This document shows, piece after piece, positions 17,489-25,990 of a stretch of DNA of 64,000 nucleotides. The DNA comes from Seohaeicola saemankumensis (lineage in GTDB: Bacteria > Pseudomonadota > Alphaproteobacteria > Rhodobacterales > Rhodobacteraceae), in assembly GCF_042678485.1 (NCBI RefSeq), contig NZ_JBHTKR010000006.1, forward strand, positions 326,523 through 390,522, given 5' to 3'. The notes under the pieces were generated by a model. The model was not told the DNA's origin and searched no databases. It saw nothing but the letters and a program-made list of their open reading frames with translations. Made by a program: the position numbers and the translations under genes. Position 1 is the stretch's first letter, and the number at the start of each line of letters is the position of its first letter.

Positions 17489-18177
17489 GGTTCTTGCGAC
17501 GCCTTGGCTTGCTGCAGGCGCGCCGCCACACGGTGGGCGCCCGCAAGCAGATGGGCGGACATCACGCTGGATGCCCATTTCGGCGCGCGCGCCTCGATGG
17601 CTTCAATGATCTCGGCATGATGGTTCAGGCTGCGGAAAAGATCCTGTTCCGAGAACATCGAATAGGTCCGCACCACCATGCTGACGTCAAGCGCGGTGGT
17701 CATCAAGGCCGTCAATCGCGGCGACCGGGCGGCTGTCACGATCGCGCGGTGAAAGGCTTCATTCGCCTCTGTCAGCCGCTGAGAGGCGGCCTCGTCCCTG
17801 GGTGGGGTGTCGGCCTTCATTGCGGCGTGGATCCGGCGCATCTCGGCAATGTCCTCTTCGGTTGCCAGCCGCGCGGCCCGCTCGACCGAGTAGCACTCCA
17901 TCAGGCGGCGGATCTCGTAGATCTGCTGCGCCTCATCCTGGGGAAAATGCGCCACCCGTGTGGTATAGCCGCTCTGCCGTTCGATGAAGCCTTCCAGAAC
18001 CAGCCGTCCGATCGCCTCGCGGATCGGCGTGCGCGACAGGCCCAGATCGTCAGACAGGCGTGTCTCGGTCAGGCGCTCGCCCTCTTTGAGCTTGCCTGTC
18101 AGGATGTTCTTGCGGATGATCTGATAGGCTTGCTCGGTGGCGTTCACCCTTGAAGTGCCAGAAGATTGCATCGACAT
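17485..18177 (-). CDS. GntR-family transcriptional regulator, FCD type
   Basis: A 230-residue FadR/VanR-type regulator. An N-terminal winged helix (about 14-80, with RLSDDLGLSRTPIREAIGRLVLEG) is followed by an all-helical FCD ligand domain with metal-type His residues (EAFHRAIVTA, NHHAEIIEAI, SAHLLAGAHR). MSMQSS at 18177 is chosen because it gives the usual length and lies just before the winged helix; a second ATG is at 18171. It probably controls the amidase, the TRAP operon and perhaps the divergent operons, since related palindromes occur in both promoter regions. Confidence 0.88.
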   Translation of the reverse strand: MSMQSSGTSRVNATEQAYQIIRKNILTGKLKEGERLTETRLSDDLGLSRTPIREAIGRLVLEGFIERQSGYTTRVAHFPQDEAQQIYEIRRLMECYSVERAARLATEEDIAEMRRIHAAMKADTPPRDEAASQRLTEANEAFHRAIVTAARSPRLTALMTTALDVSMVVRTYSMFSEQDLFRSLNHHAEIIEAIEARAPKWASSVMSAHLLAGAHRVAARLQQAKASQEP

Positions 18178-18703
18178 GCGCCTTTGGTATGGGTCCGGCC
18201 GAGGCCCGGACAAGATGCGTTGCACCAGTTTGGCTATTTTGTATGCGAAATGACGCGGCGGGTCAAAACCAAAGCGCCTGCTCTCGCGGCTCCCAGGCAC
18301 ACAAAAACTGCCAATAAAATTGACATATTCGCCCCATAACGCATGAAATCCGGCAATTCCCAAAGCCTCTGAGCCAACAGGACGTCGCCGCCATTTTTCT
18401 GGAAATGTATCCAGAAAACAGGGTATCTACGAAGGTAAGGGCGGCAATTCAAGATTCGTTGCCGGGTCTGTCAGGCCATGCCGGCCGAACCGACCCGCAC
18501 AGGACTGATGATGCGCCGCCCAGATGCAGCCCCCCTTGAAGGGGCAAAGGCCTGCGCGAGGTTGACCTTGACTGGCACCCTGCAACCCGCCCTAATGCGG
18601 TCGTTTACGCGGCCTTCATGGGGTGCAGTGGCAGTCAGCCGATGCCCGCTGGACGCAAACAAACTTCTTCGACCAACGCGAGAAGAAACAGGGAGACAAC
18701 AAG
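18178..18703. promoter_or_regulatory. Divergent intergenic region between gntR and TRAP genes
   Basis: A 526-base non-coding stretch holding the promoters of the GntR-amidase pair and of the TRAP operon. It contains the inverted repeat at 18395-18418 and an AT-rich patch near 18290-18340. No protein with family features was found in it on either strand. Confidence 0.55.
18395..18418. promoter_or_regulatory. 9-bp inverted repeat upstream of TRAP operon
   Basis: TTTTCTGGA, six bases, then TCCAGAAAA is a perfect inverted repeat. Its right half, TGTATcCAGAA, resembles the right half of the palindrome at 10402-10415 (TGTATaCAGAA). It lies 285 bases before the TRAP binding-protein gene. A common regulator is inferred. 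Confidence 0.45.
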
Positions 18704-19687
18704 ATGACGACTTTCACCAAATTCAAGACGCTTGCGGCGGTGTCCGCCGCAGTTCTCACGCTCGGGCATTCCGCCCCGGCCTTCGCCCAGACAGCATGGG
18801 ACATGGCAACGCCATATCCCGATGCGGAATTCCATACCCGCAACATCGCCCAATTCGCGCAGGATATCACCGATGCGACCTCGGGGGGGCTGAACATCAC
18901 CGTTCATTCCGGGTCGTCCCTGTTCAAGCATCCTGAAATCAAGCGCGCGGTGCAGAACCAGTTCGTACCCATTGGCGAGGTGCTGATGGCCAACCTCTTC
19001 AATGATGATCCGATTTTCGGCGCTGACAACATACCGTTCATCGCCTCGAACTATGCGGATGCCAAGACGCTGTGGGATGCACAGCGCCCGCTGGTTGAAG
19101 CCAAATTGGCCGAGGACGGCATCCGCCTTCTCTATGCGGTGCCATGGCCGGGCCAGGGCTTTTACACGAACAAGGAACTGACCGCGGGCGCTGATTTGCA
19201 GGGCATGCGGTTCCGTACCTACAACGCCACAACCGCGCGGATGGCCGAGCTTCTTGGCGCGGCGCCGACCACCATCGAAGCGGTGGAGATCCCGCAGGCA
19301 TTCTCGACCGGGATCGTGGATGCGATGGTGACCTCCGGGGCGACCGGAGCCCGCACCAAGGCGTGGGACTTCACGACCCATTTCTACGACTTGCAGGCAT
19401 GGCTTCCCAAGAACATGATCATCGTGAACGAAGCCGCGTTCTCGGGCCTGCCCGAAGATCAGCAGAAGGCGATCCTTGACGCGGCCGCAGCAGCCGAGAC
19501 CCGTGGCTGGATGATGAGCGAGGAGGTTTCGACCGAGTCGGTGAAAGAGCTTGCGGCAAACATGACCGTACACCAGCCAAGCCAGGCGCTGAGCGCCGAT
19601 CTTGCCGTGGTTGGCAATACGATGGCAACCGAATGGGCGGCAAGCGTCGGCGACGCGGGCAAGATGATCCTTGATGCCTTGAAGTGA
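18704..19687 (+). CDS. TRAP transporter substrate-binding protein, DctP type
   Basis: A 327-residue periplasmic binding protein of a TRAP importer. A Sec signal peptide covers about residues 1-29, ending SAPAFAQ. The mature protein shows the conserved Arg region LQGMRFRTYNATTARMAELLGA, where this family clamps the substrate carboxylate, followed by EIPQAFSTGIVDA. A GGGAGA ribosome site precedes ATG 18704. A strong hairpin after the gene probably lets it be expressed above the membrane subunits. The ligand is likely an organic acid, perhaps the diacid used by this gene cluster. Confidence 0.92.
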   Translation: MTTFTKFKTLAAVSAAVLTLGHSAPAFAQTAWDMATPYPDAEFHTRNIAQFAQDITDATSGGLNITVHSGSSLFKHPEIKRAVQNQFVPIGEVLMANLFNDDPIFGADNIPFIASNYADAKTLWDAQRPLVEAKLAEDGIRLLYAVPWPGQGFYTNKELTAGADLQGMRFRTYNATTARMAELLGAAPTTIEAVEIPQAFSTGIVDAMVTSGATGARTKAWDFTTHFYDLQAWLPKNMIIVNEAAFSGLPEDQQKAILDAAAAAETRGWMMSEEVSTESVKELAANMTVHQPSQALSADLAVVGNTMATEWAASVGDAGKMILDALK

Positions 19688-19697
19688 TCCATTGACC

Positions 19698-19735
19698 ATG
19701 GCGGGCCTGGGGCTGCCCCCGGCCCGCCATGCTTT
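19698..19735 (+). terminator. Strong hairpin between TRAP binding-protein and permease genes
   Basis: ATGGCGGGCC (19698-19707) pairs with GGCCCGCCAT (19721-19730), and the enclosed bases form a further GGGG/CCCC stem. TTTTCTT follows. In mid-operon it probably acts as a partial terminator or as a 3' stabiliser for the binding-protein message. Confidence 0.75.
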
Positions 19736-19797
19736 TCTTGGCCAGTGTTGCAGGACCGATGCGGGTCAGTCGGACGCATGCAAGAGGAAGACCACAG

Positions 19798-20346
19798 ATG
19801 CTCACGCGCGCTCTTGACGCAATCTACCGGGCTGCCGGCATATTGGCAGGTGTATTCCTTGTGGCGATCTGCGTGATCGTCTCGGCGCAGATCGTGGCAC
19901 GACAACTGGGCACGATCATCCCCTCCGCCGACGAATTTGCAGGCTTCTGCCTGGCCGCGACCTCTTTCCTGGGCCTTGCCTACAGCTTTCGCCACGGCAG
20001 CCACATTCGCGTGACGCTTTTCGTGCGCGGCTTCAAGGGCCTGGCCGGGCAGGCTTTGCTTTCCCTGGCGCTTGCGACCGCTGCGGGGATCACGCTGCTG
20101 CTTGCCTGGCATACCTTGGCCATGGTCTTCGAGAACTTCACCCGCGCAGAGGTGACGTCAGGTCTTGTCCCGGTGCCGCTATGGCTGCCGCAATTGGGCA
20201 TGGCCGTCGGCGTCAGCCTGTTCGGAATTGCCCTTGTCGAAGACCTGATCCGCGCAGTTGCCGGCCGCAAACCCACCTTCAGCCAGTCCGAACTTCGCAA
20301 CGAGGCACAAGTGATTGCCGACGACGATCCGGCACATCCAGGATGA
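19798..20346 (+). CDS. TRAP transporter small permease, DctQ type
   Basis: A 182-residue membrane protein with four hydrophobic segments. SADEFAGFCLAATSFLGLAYSF-type sequence (residues about 42-64) with the helix 2-3 region is typical of DctQ. The start at 19798 (MLTRALDAIYR) gives the normal short N-terminus. It forms the membrane complex with the DctM subunit and may help dock the binding protein. Confidence 0.88.
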   Translation: MLTRALDAIYRAAGILAGVFLVAICVIVSAQIVARQLGTIIPSADEFAGFCLAATSFLGLAYSFRHGSHIRVTLFVRGFKGLAGQALLSLALATAAGITLLLAWHTLAMVFENFTRAEVTSGLVPVPLWLPQLGMAVGVSLFGIALVEDLIRAVAGRKPTFSQSELRNEAQVIADDDPAHPG

Positions 20347-20461
20347 GGGCGGCAGATCTTTCCGCGCCACACTGGCCGCCTGTCATCGCGGCAAGCCCCC
20401 GCCAGGCGACACGGGGCTTGCCCTGCAGATCCATCGCCTTTGACATCACCCTACCGGAGAT

Positions 20462-21775
20462 ATGCGCCCCATGGACCCGAATCTCGTAACTCTTTTCCTG
20501 ATCGGGACCATGCTCGTGCTGCTCGCGCTGGGTATCTGGGTGGCGCTGGCGCTGATGATCGTGGGTTTTCTCGGCATTGCATTGTTTTCCGGCGCGCCTG
20601 CCGGGGCCATCATGGCAACGACGATCTGGGGCCAATCCTATTCATGGGCGCTGACCGCGCTGCCACTATTCATCTGGATGGGCGAGATACTGTATCGCAC
20701 CAGCCTTGCCTCCAACATGTTCAAAGGGCTTGCCCCATGGCTGAGCGCGCTGCCGGGCAGCCTGCTGCACGTCAACGTGGCAAGCTGCGGTCTGTTTGCG
20801 GCGGTTTCGGGGTCCTCCGCAGCGACCACGGCGACAATCGGGCGGATCACCATCCCCGAACTCGAAAAGCGCAACTACGATCAAAGCATGATCGTCGGCA
20901 GCCTTGCAGGTTCTGCCACGCTGGGCTTTCTGATCCCCCCTTCGATCATCCTGATCGTCTATGGCGTGGCCGCCGAAGTCTCGATCAGCCGGCTGTTCAT
21001 CGCGGGTGTTCTGCCGGGGCTGATGCTCATGCTGCTGTTCATGGGCTACATCATGGCCTGGTCGCTGTTCCACCCGGACCGCACACCACCGCCCGAGCCA
21101 CGCATGCCAATCATGGAGCGTATCCGCGCGACGGCCGGCCTGTTCCCGATGCTGGGGCTGATCGTGGCTGTCATCGGCTCGATCTACGCGGGCTTTGCCA
21201 CGCCCACCGAGGCGGCGGCCGTGGGCGTTGTGGGCGCGCTGATCCTGTCGGGGCTGTCAGGCTCGCTGACGCGAACCTCGTTCATCGAAAGCGTGGCGGG
21301 GGCAACACGATCAAGCTGCATGATCACGCTCATTCTGGCTGGTGCGGCCTTTCTTTCGGTTGCGATGGGGTTCACCGGGATTCCGCGCACATTGGCGGCC
21401 TGGGTCGGCTCGTTCGATCTCAGCCAAGCCGAGCTTCTGCTGGCGCTCACCCTTCTCTTCATCGTGCTGGGATGCTTTCTGGACGGGATTTCGATCGTGG
21501 TCCTTACCGCATCCGTGATCATGCCGATGGTGCAGGCCGCAGGGATCGATCTGATCTGGTTCGGGGTCTACCTCGTCGTCGTGATCGAGATGTCACAGAT
21601 CACGCCGCCCGTAGGGATCAACCTGTTCATCCTGCAAGCGATGACACGCCATGACCTGCTGACGGTGGCCAAGATGGCCTTTCCCTTCTTCCTGGTTCTC
21701 GTGCTGGCAACGCTGCTCCTGATCCTTTTCCCGCAGATCGCGACCTTTCTGCCCTCGCTCATGACGCGCGGGTGA
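20462..21775 (+). CDS. TRAP transporter large permease, DctM type
   Basis: A 437-residue polytopic protein with about 12 hydrophobic segments. DctM features are GSSAATTATIGRI (about 120-132), IPPSIILIVYG (about 158-168), FATPTEAAAVG and EMSQITPPVGINLF. ATG 20462 is only two bases from a GGAG box and ATG 20471 is eleven away, so either may be the true start. It carries the ion-coupled transport path of the importer. Confidence 0.92.
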   Translation: MRPMDPNLVTLFLIGTMLVLLALGIWVALALMIVGFLGIALFSGAPAGAIMATTIWGQSYSWALTALPLFIWMGEILYRTSLASNMFKGLAPWLSALPGSLLHVNVASCGLFAAVSGSSAATTATIGRITIPELEKRNYDQSMIVGSLAGSATLGFLIPPSIILIVYGVAAEVSISRLFIAGVLPGLMLMLLFMGYIMAWSLFHPDRTPPPEPRMPIMERIRATAGLFPMLGLIVAVIGSIYAGFATPTEAAAVGVVGALILSGLSGSLTRTSFIESVAGATRSSCMITLILAGAAFLSVAMGFTGIPRTLAAWVGSFDLSQAELLLALTLLFIVLGCFLDGISIVVLTASVIMPMVQAAGIDLIWFGVYLVVVIEMSQITPPVGINLFILQAMTRHDLLTVAKMAFPFFLVLVLATLLLILFPQIATFLPSLMTRG

Positions 21776-21912
21776 TCCGCAAGGGGACATGACTGCGGTC
21801 AATTGGTCGGCCTTTTGTGCCCAGGGACACTGCCGCGCGCGGCTTTAGTCTGGACATGCCCCTTGCGGACCTCGACCCGGCACATGCTATGCACCGCAGT
21901 CACCCAAAAGGT

Positions 21913-22176
21913 TCAGGGTCTGAGGTCCAGCGCCTCGGTCACCTTGTGATAGGGCAAGCCCGCCCTGTCGTTCAGCGCACTGACCTGATCGGCGCTCTCG
22001 CCCTCGAAAAAGCACATGCAGCGGCCATCACCCGGCACGAAGGACGAGTGCAGATATGAAACCGGCACACCTTCGGTTCGCATGGCTTCTGCGGTGGCGA
22101 TCGCAGCCTTCTGCGCGCCTGCCAGATCGCTCATGGCTATTCCCTTCAGGTCGCGTTCAACCATGTAGACAGTCAT
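21913..22176 (-). CDS. DUF4242-family small protein
   Basis: An 87-residue protein resembling the DUF4242 family, whose studied members are ferredoxin-like-fold, nickel-binding proteins. The N-terminal MTVYMVERDLKGIAMSDL and the central SYLHSSFVPGDGRCMCFFEG stretches fit that family, with Cys/Met residues as possible ligands. The start at 22176 has a GGAGGG box four bases upstream; the frame upstream is open but overlaps the LysR promoter. It is divergent from lysR and may be its target. The role is unknown. Confidence 0.75.
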   Translation of the reverse strand: MTVYMVERDLKGIAMSDLAGAQKAAIATAEAMRTEGVPVSYLHSSFVPGDGRCMCFFEGESADQVSALNDRAGLPYHKVTEALDLRP

Positions 22177-22262
22177 CTTTCCCTCCATGGATATGTGTGA
22201 CGATACCGCGATGAGAACAGTTTTCGCCGCGGAACAGAAATGGCGATTGGTCATGGAATAAT

Positions 22263-22273
22263 AACCGACGGTT
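22263..22273. promoter_or_regulatory. Small palindrome between DUF4242 gene and lysR
   Basis: AACCGACGGTT is a perfect odd-length inverted repeat midway in the 153-base divergent region. It could be part of a LysR-type site, though it does not fit the T-N11-A form well. Confidence 0.3.
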
Positions 22274-22329
22274 TGGAACGAAAATGGTATTCTGGGAAGG
22301 CCACGGACAATTTTGAAAGGGTTTGGCAC

Positions 22330-23208
22330 ATGGAAATGGCGCAGATCCGATACGTTCTGGCTGCGGCAAAGCATCTGAACTTCACGCGCGCCGCAACCGA
22401 ATGCAACGTCACGCAACCTGCCCTGACCAAGGGGATCAAGGCGCTGGAAGAAGAGCTTGGCGCCACGTTGTTTCACCGCGAGGGGCGGCGCATCCTGTTA
22501 AGCGAATTCGGCGGCTCGATGTTGCCGCATCTTCAGCAAATCGCAGACGAGGTGGACACCGCCCGCACGATTGCCCAGAACTTTCGTCTATTGGAAAAAG
22601 TGCCTGTTCGTCTGGGCGTCATGTCCACCTTGGGTCACTTGCGTCTGGCGCGGTTCTTGGCGCGGTTCGAAAAGATGCACAAGGGGCTGGAGTTGTCGGT
22701 CTCGGAAGGCTCGATCACGGATCTGACCGACCGGCTGAATGACGGCGAGATCGACATCGCCATCATGACCTGGACCGCCCCCCTGGCCGAGGCTTTCCGC
22801 ACCCATGTCCTTTATGCGGAACGATATGTCGTCGTGTTTCCACCGGAACACAGGCTGGGCAAGCTGAACGCCGTGGGGCTGCGCGATCTGTCGGGAGAGC
22901 CTTATGTAGATCGCCTGGCCTGCGAGATGCGAGAGATGGTGATGGCGGTTTGCGAGGATCTTGATGTTGCCCTCTACGCCCGTTTCCGCTCGGAACGCGA
23001 GGACTGGGTGCAGGCGATGGTGCTGGCGGGCATCGGATTTGCCTTCATGCCTGAATATTCGGTCACCCTGCCCGGCCTGTTGCAACGCCCCCTGACCGAA
23101 CCTTCTGTCGAAAGACAAGTCTGCACGGTCACTGTGCCGGGCCGTCGCCATTCCCCCGCGGTCGATGCTTTCCTGCGCGCGACACGCAGCTTTGCCTGGC
23201 CCGGATGA
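22330..23208 (+). CDS. LysR-family transcriptional regulator
   Basis: A 292-residue LysR regulator. The winged helix (residues 3-62) includes FTRAATECNVTQPALTKGIKALEEELG and the C-terminal co-inducer domain follows. ATG 22330 (MEMAQIRYVL) is the normal family start; a longer in-frame start at 22240 would extend into the promoter. It is divergent from the DUF4242 gene and close to the TRAP genes, which are its plausible targets. Confidence 0.9.
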   Translation: MEMAQIRYVLAAAKHLNFTRAATECNVTQPALTKGIKALEEELGATLFHREGRRILLSEFGGSMLPHLQQIADEVDTARTIAQNFRLLEKVPVRLGVMSTLGHLRLARFLARFEKMHKGLELSVSEGSITDLTDRLNDGEIDIAIMTWTAPLAEAFRTHVLYAERYVVVFPPEHRLGKLNAVGLRDLSGEPYVDRLACEMREMVMAVCEDLDVALYARFRSEREDWVQAMVLAGIGFAFMPEYSVTLPGLLQRPLTEPSVERQVCTVTVPGRRHSPAVDAFLRATRSFAWPG

Positions 23209-23326
23209 AAAGCGGAACCGCCAGGGAATAGCTGACCGGACAACGCCCCTGCATGTGTCAGGTCATTGCGATGCACCGACAGGACTGGTCAAGCGCGGGC
23301 ATGCGCCCCTCTGCCCTGCGGCGCGA

Positions 23327-23713
23327 TCAATCCGGCGGCTGGGCCTTTGGCATTCCAGCCTCTATCCAGCGGACAATCAGATCAATCTGGCTTGGCGGCA
23401 ACGGGGTTGCAAGAAATGGCATGCGCGGGGCGCTATCGCCGCGCAACCTCTTGATCAGCTCGCTGCCGAACGGGTCACCGGCCAGGACCACAAGACCATC
23501 GACACCGCCCGCCAGGACCGCGTCGTAGCTGTCCAGACGAAGCCCCTTTGCAGCACCATGCGAAGAATGGCAGTTGATACAATTGGTTGAGAAGATTTGA
23601 CTGACCTCTTCCCACCTTGCTTCTGTCAGGTCTTCGGCAAGGTCTTCGGCAAGGGCCGCCCGTATCGAAGCGGTCCAGATCGTGAGCGCTACAAGAATGA
23701 AAATGCGTGTCAT
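23327..23713 (-). CDS. Small secreted c-type cytochrome
   Basis: A 128-residue periplasmic protein with a signal peptide (residues 1-22, ending RAALAED). A single haem-binding CINCH (45-49) is followed by a PRMPF segment (about 97-101) whose Met can be the axial ligand. The shape matches planctomycete-type cytochrome c domains, which often carry electrons near a dehydrogenase. No redox enzyme is adjacent, so the partner is unknown. The promoter region shares a 15-base motif with the GYD gene at 25259. Confidence 0.82.
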   Translation of the reverse strand: MTRIFILVALTIWTASIRAALAEDLAEDLTEARWEEVSQIFSTNCINCHSSHGAAKGLRLDSYDAVLAGGVDGLVVLAGDPFGSELIKRLRGDSAPRMPFLATPLPPSQIDLIVRWIEAGMPKAQPPD

Positions 23714-23748
23714 GGGATGCGATCACGAACCATTTGGCCATTTGAAAA

Positions 23749-23763
23749 ACAATAGCACATTTT
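23749..23763 (-). promoter_or_regulatory. Promoter-proximal motif shared with the GYD gene
   Basis: On the minus strand this reads AAAATGTGCTATTGT, 36 bases before the cytochrome gene. The same 15 bases occur upstream of the minus-strand GYD gene at 25643-25657. TATTGT could be a -10 element. Co-regulation of the two genes is inferred. Confidence 0.45.
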
Positions 23764-23941
23764 GGTCCTGAAATTGTAACGCACTCAATCACGCCCGGCG
23801 GATCAGGTCATATGACCGCCCTTTTCACATCTGAATTTCCCTTAAAAGGGATAGATTCAGCGACTCAACAGGAACCATGCTATAGTCGCCTTCAGGTGTC
23901 GGACACAAAACACCGGCCCGACCAACATGGAAGGAAATATC

Positions 23942-24520
23942 ATGAACCGTATGGTGACTTTTGCTTTTGCAGCAACTGTATTTCCGATGAGCCTTGCGGC
24001 AGCAGATGTGGATCTTGATCAGCTGCGCGAAACCATGTCGAAATACAAGGATGTAAAAGTCGCATTGGCAGAGGGCTATATCTCTCCCGACAACCACTGT
24101 GTTTCAGCCGAGGGCGAAGGTCTTCCGGCCGAATTGGGCGCGATGGGTATTCACTTCATCCAGCCTGCACTTCTTCAGATCACGGCAACCACACCCCGCG
24201 TTGACGGCAACTCTACCTATACGGACTGGATGCAGCCGTCGATCCTGATCTACGAGCCGCAAGCCGATGGATCGCTTGAACTGGTTGCGGTGGAAAACCT
24301 GGTGTTCGAAGCTGCCTGGAATGCCTCCGGCAATGGCGAACGGCCTGTTTTGAACGGCAGAAACTGGGATCACATGGCGGATGACCCGGCAACTTCGGGC
24401 GACGAGGCACATGGTTTCATGCCCCATTACGATCAGCATGTCTGGCTGTTCCGGGACAACCCGATGGGCGCGCTGATGCCGTTCAACCCGAACGTGACCT
24501 GTGAACACCACAAGATGTGA
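23942..24520 (+). CDS. Secreted protein of unknown function
   Basis: I do not recognise a characterised family. The 192-residue product has a signal peptide (about 1-20, ending SLAAAD) and then a soluble domain with a conserved-looking YISPDNHCVSAEGEG stretch, an MGIHFI segment and a His-rich end (FMPHYDQHVWLF, CEHHKM). Two Cys and several His could bind a metal. ATG 23942 is preceded by GGAAGGAA; an in-frame ATG at 23927 is less likely. It stands alone, with a hairpin downstream. Confidence 0.75.
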   Translation: MNRMVTFAFAATVFPMSLAAADVDLDQLRETMSKYKDVKVALAEGYISPDNHCVSAEGEGLPAELGAMGIHFIQPALLQITATTPRVDGNSTYTDWMQPSILIYEPQADGSLELVAVENLVFEAAWNASGNGERPVLNGRNWDHMADDPATSGDEAHGFMPHYDQHVWLFRDNPMGALMPFNPNVTCEHHKM

Positions 24521-25131
24521 CGGTCTTTGCCCATGAAAATTCCGTGCTGGCCGCCCGGATCCGGACGGCCGGCAGAGGCGGATCAACGGTCTGTGTGACC
24601 GACATGCGTGACGGCCCTGCACTGTCCTGACGGTCGCTGTGGTCTTGGCGGGACCGGCGCTGTGCATCCGCTATTTCCGCGGATTACCCATGGCCTGCTG
24701 CCAGTCGCGCGGACAGCGGGTACATTTCGCATGGCGCCGGTATTGAACGCCAAGGGGCTGACGCTGCCAGATCCTGATGGGTGTCTGCGCGGATTGAAAC
24801 CGCCTTCAATCCCGACGAAGACCTCAGGTGGATATCACTTTTTCAAAACAGATATTTAAGTGATTTTCGACCTGGGAAATATCTGCTTTCCTCTTGGGAA
24901 AATTGAGAATTCTCAAACGCCTTTCCAGACTGATCGAGGCTGACAGCGGACGCATGTCCCTGAACGCGGGACTCGATTGCAAATCGAGGATTCGTCCTTT
25001 TTTAAGGGGACACAAAATCGCAACGTGTTGGATCAATCACCGCCTAAATCGTTGAATAAAGAAAAAGCGGCGCAAAACCTGTGAATGGTTTTCCGCAACT
25101 GACCGAATAGGGCCGATGCCCAGGGCGAAAG
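24521..25131. other. Non-coding stretch, no gene seen
   Basis: About 600 bases with a shift to AT-rich sequence from 24830 to 25070. The open frames here are short, have no ribosome sites and no recognisable family features. Apart from the hairpin at 24546 I see no feature. Confidence 0.5.
24546..24573 (+). terminator. Hairpin after the secreted-protein gene
   Basis: GCTGGCCG-CCGGATCCGG-CGGCCGGC forms an almost continuous inverted repeat 26 bases after the stop. No T-tract follows, so termination strength is uncertain. Confidence 0.4.
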
Positions 25132-25159
25132 ACCGGGCCTGGCTGCAGCCAAGCCCGGT
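25132..25159 (-). terminator. Long hairpin closing the GYD transcript
   Basis: ACCGGGC (25132-25138) pairs with GCCCGGT (25153-25159), and the inner TGGCTGCAGCCA is itself palindromic. On the minus strand CTTTC follows. It lies downstream of the GYD gene and of the micro-ORF at 25168. Confidence 0.6.
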
Positions 25160-25167
25160 TCAGCGGA

Positions 25168-25215
25168 TCAACCCTGGGGACACAGGTCTTTGTAATCTTC
25201 CTTTTTGTTGATCAT
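25168..25215 (-). CDS. Possible 15-codon micro-ORF (or gene remnant)
   Basis: ATG to TGA encodes MINKKEDYKDLCPQG, between the GYD stop and the terminator hairpin. No clear ribosome site precedes it, and the frame stays open some codons upstream without family features. It could be a leaderless small peptide or the tail of a deleted gene. It is reported because it lies within the likely GYD transcript. Confidence 0.25.
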   Translation of the reverse strand: MINKKEDYKDLCPQG

Positions 25216-25258
25216 GGCAGGGCCCAAGCGAGACGTGCCTGACCCCGGTAATGGTCGT

Positions 25259-25591
25259 TCAACCCGTCGCTGGCTTGTAGCTTGCGCGCCCGGCTTGCGC
25301 CTTTTTCATGGCCGACATTGCCTGTTTCGCGGTCATCAGCTTCGTTGTGGCGCCGCCCGAAAACGCACCCGAACCGCCAATGATGAATGACGCCGCCGCC
25401 ATGGTTTCGTCATCCGGCGCTTCGATGATTGCGACCACATCGTCCTGCCCCATGCAGAAAAACAGGTTGTGCAGCTTGGCGCCCATGGCTTCGACAAGCG
25501 GGCGTGCGCCCGCTTCGCGATCCTGGGGGGTGTCGATCATAGCCTTGATCGCCTCTGACGTGTAACGGGCCTGGAACATGTAAAACGGCAT
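25259..25591 (-). CDS. GYD-domain protein
   Basis: A 110-residue GYD-family protein, a ferredoxin-like (dimeric alpha/beta barrel) fold of unknown general role. The N-terminal MPFYMFQARYTSEAIKAM and the central FFCMGQDDVVAIIEAPDDE are typical. The start at 25591 has an AAAGGA box; an in-frame ATG at 25654 would extend through the promoter motif. The C-terminus has a Lys-rich MKKAQ segment. It may share regulation with the cytochrome gene at 23327. Confidence 0.8.
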   Translation of the reverse strand: MPFYMFQARYTSEAIKAMIDTPQDREAGARPLVEAMGAKLHNLFFCMGQDDVVAIIEAPDDETMAAASFIIGGSGAFSGGATTKLMTAKQAMSAMKKAQAGRASYKPATG

Positions 25592-25642
25592 GGCATGTCC
25601 TTTCAGAAAAGTCCCAGCGGTCCAAATTGGAACGCCTGTTCT

Positions 25643-25657
25643 ACAATAGCACATTTT
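25643..25657 (-). promoter_or_regulatory. Second copy of the shared promoter motif
   Basis: AAAATGTGCTATTGT on the minus strand, identical to 23749-23763 and 52 bases upstream of the GYD start. The adjacent TTGATTTAAATCTT (25658-25671) is an imperfect dyad. Confidence 0.45.
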
Positions 25658-25990
25658 TTGATTTAAATCTTATCGCAACACGTCCCGAAGCCGTCAGCCT
25701 GTTCCGGCAGCGCAGGACGCCCTGTTCCCTTCGGCGACGCGGCAGGTGTGCGCGCGCATGCAGCAGAGCATCGATTGCCCGCAATGACGGCGCAAGCGGG
25801 ATGCAGTGCATCACAGCCAATGGGTGATCGCGAGCGACGCTTGGAGATGGCGAAACGGGGATCGGCTTGGCATCTTGCCAAGCGACAGAACGATCCCGCC
25901 CCTTTCAAACCGACGTGACAAACCGGCGTGATCTGACACTGCACAGGTGCAGATGCATAGGCGGTACAGATACAGGGGTGATATGGCGGT
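25658..25990. other. Stretch between GYD promoter and IS element, no gene seen
   Basis: About 330 bases without a supportable gene. It abuts the left end of the IS6 element and may hold debris of an interrupted region; no protein similarity was recognised. Confidence 0.4.

Noticed and set aside
24608..24859. 83-codon plus-strand frame in the gap after the secreted-protein gene
   Set aside because: No ribosome site, no family features and composition unlike neighbouring genes.
25658..25671. TTGATTTAAATCTT as an FNR/NNR box
   Set aside because: Two mismatches in one half, and its position relative to the likely -10 element does not fit FNR activation.
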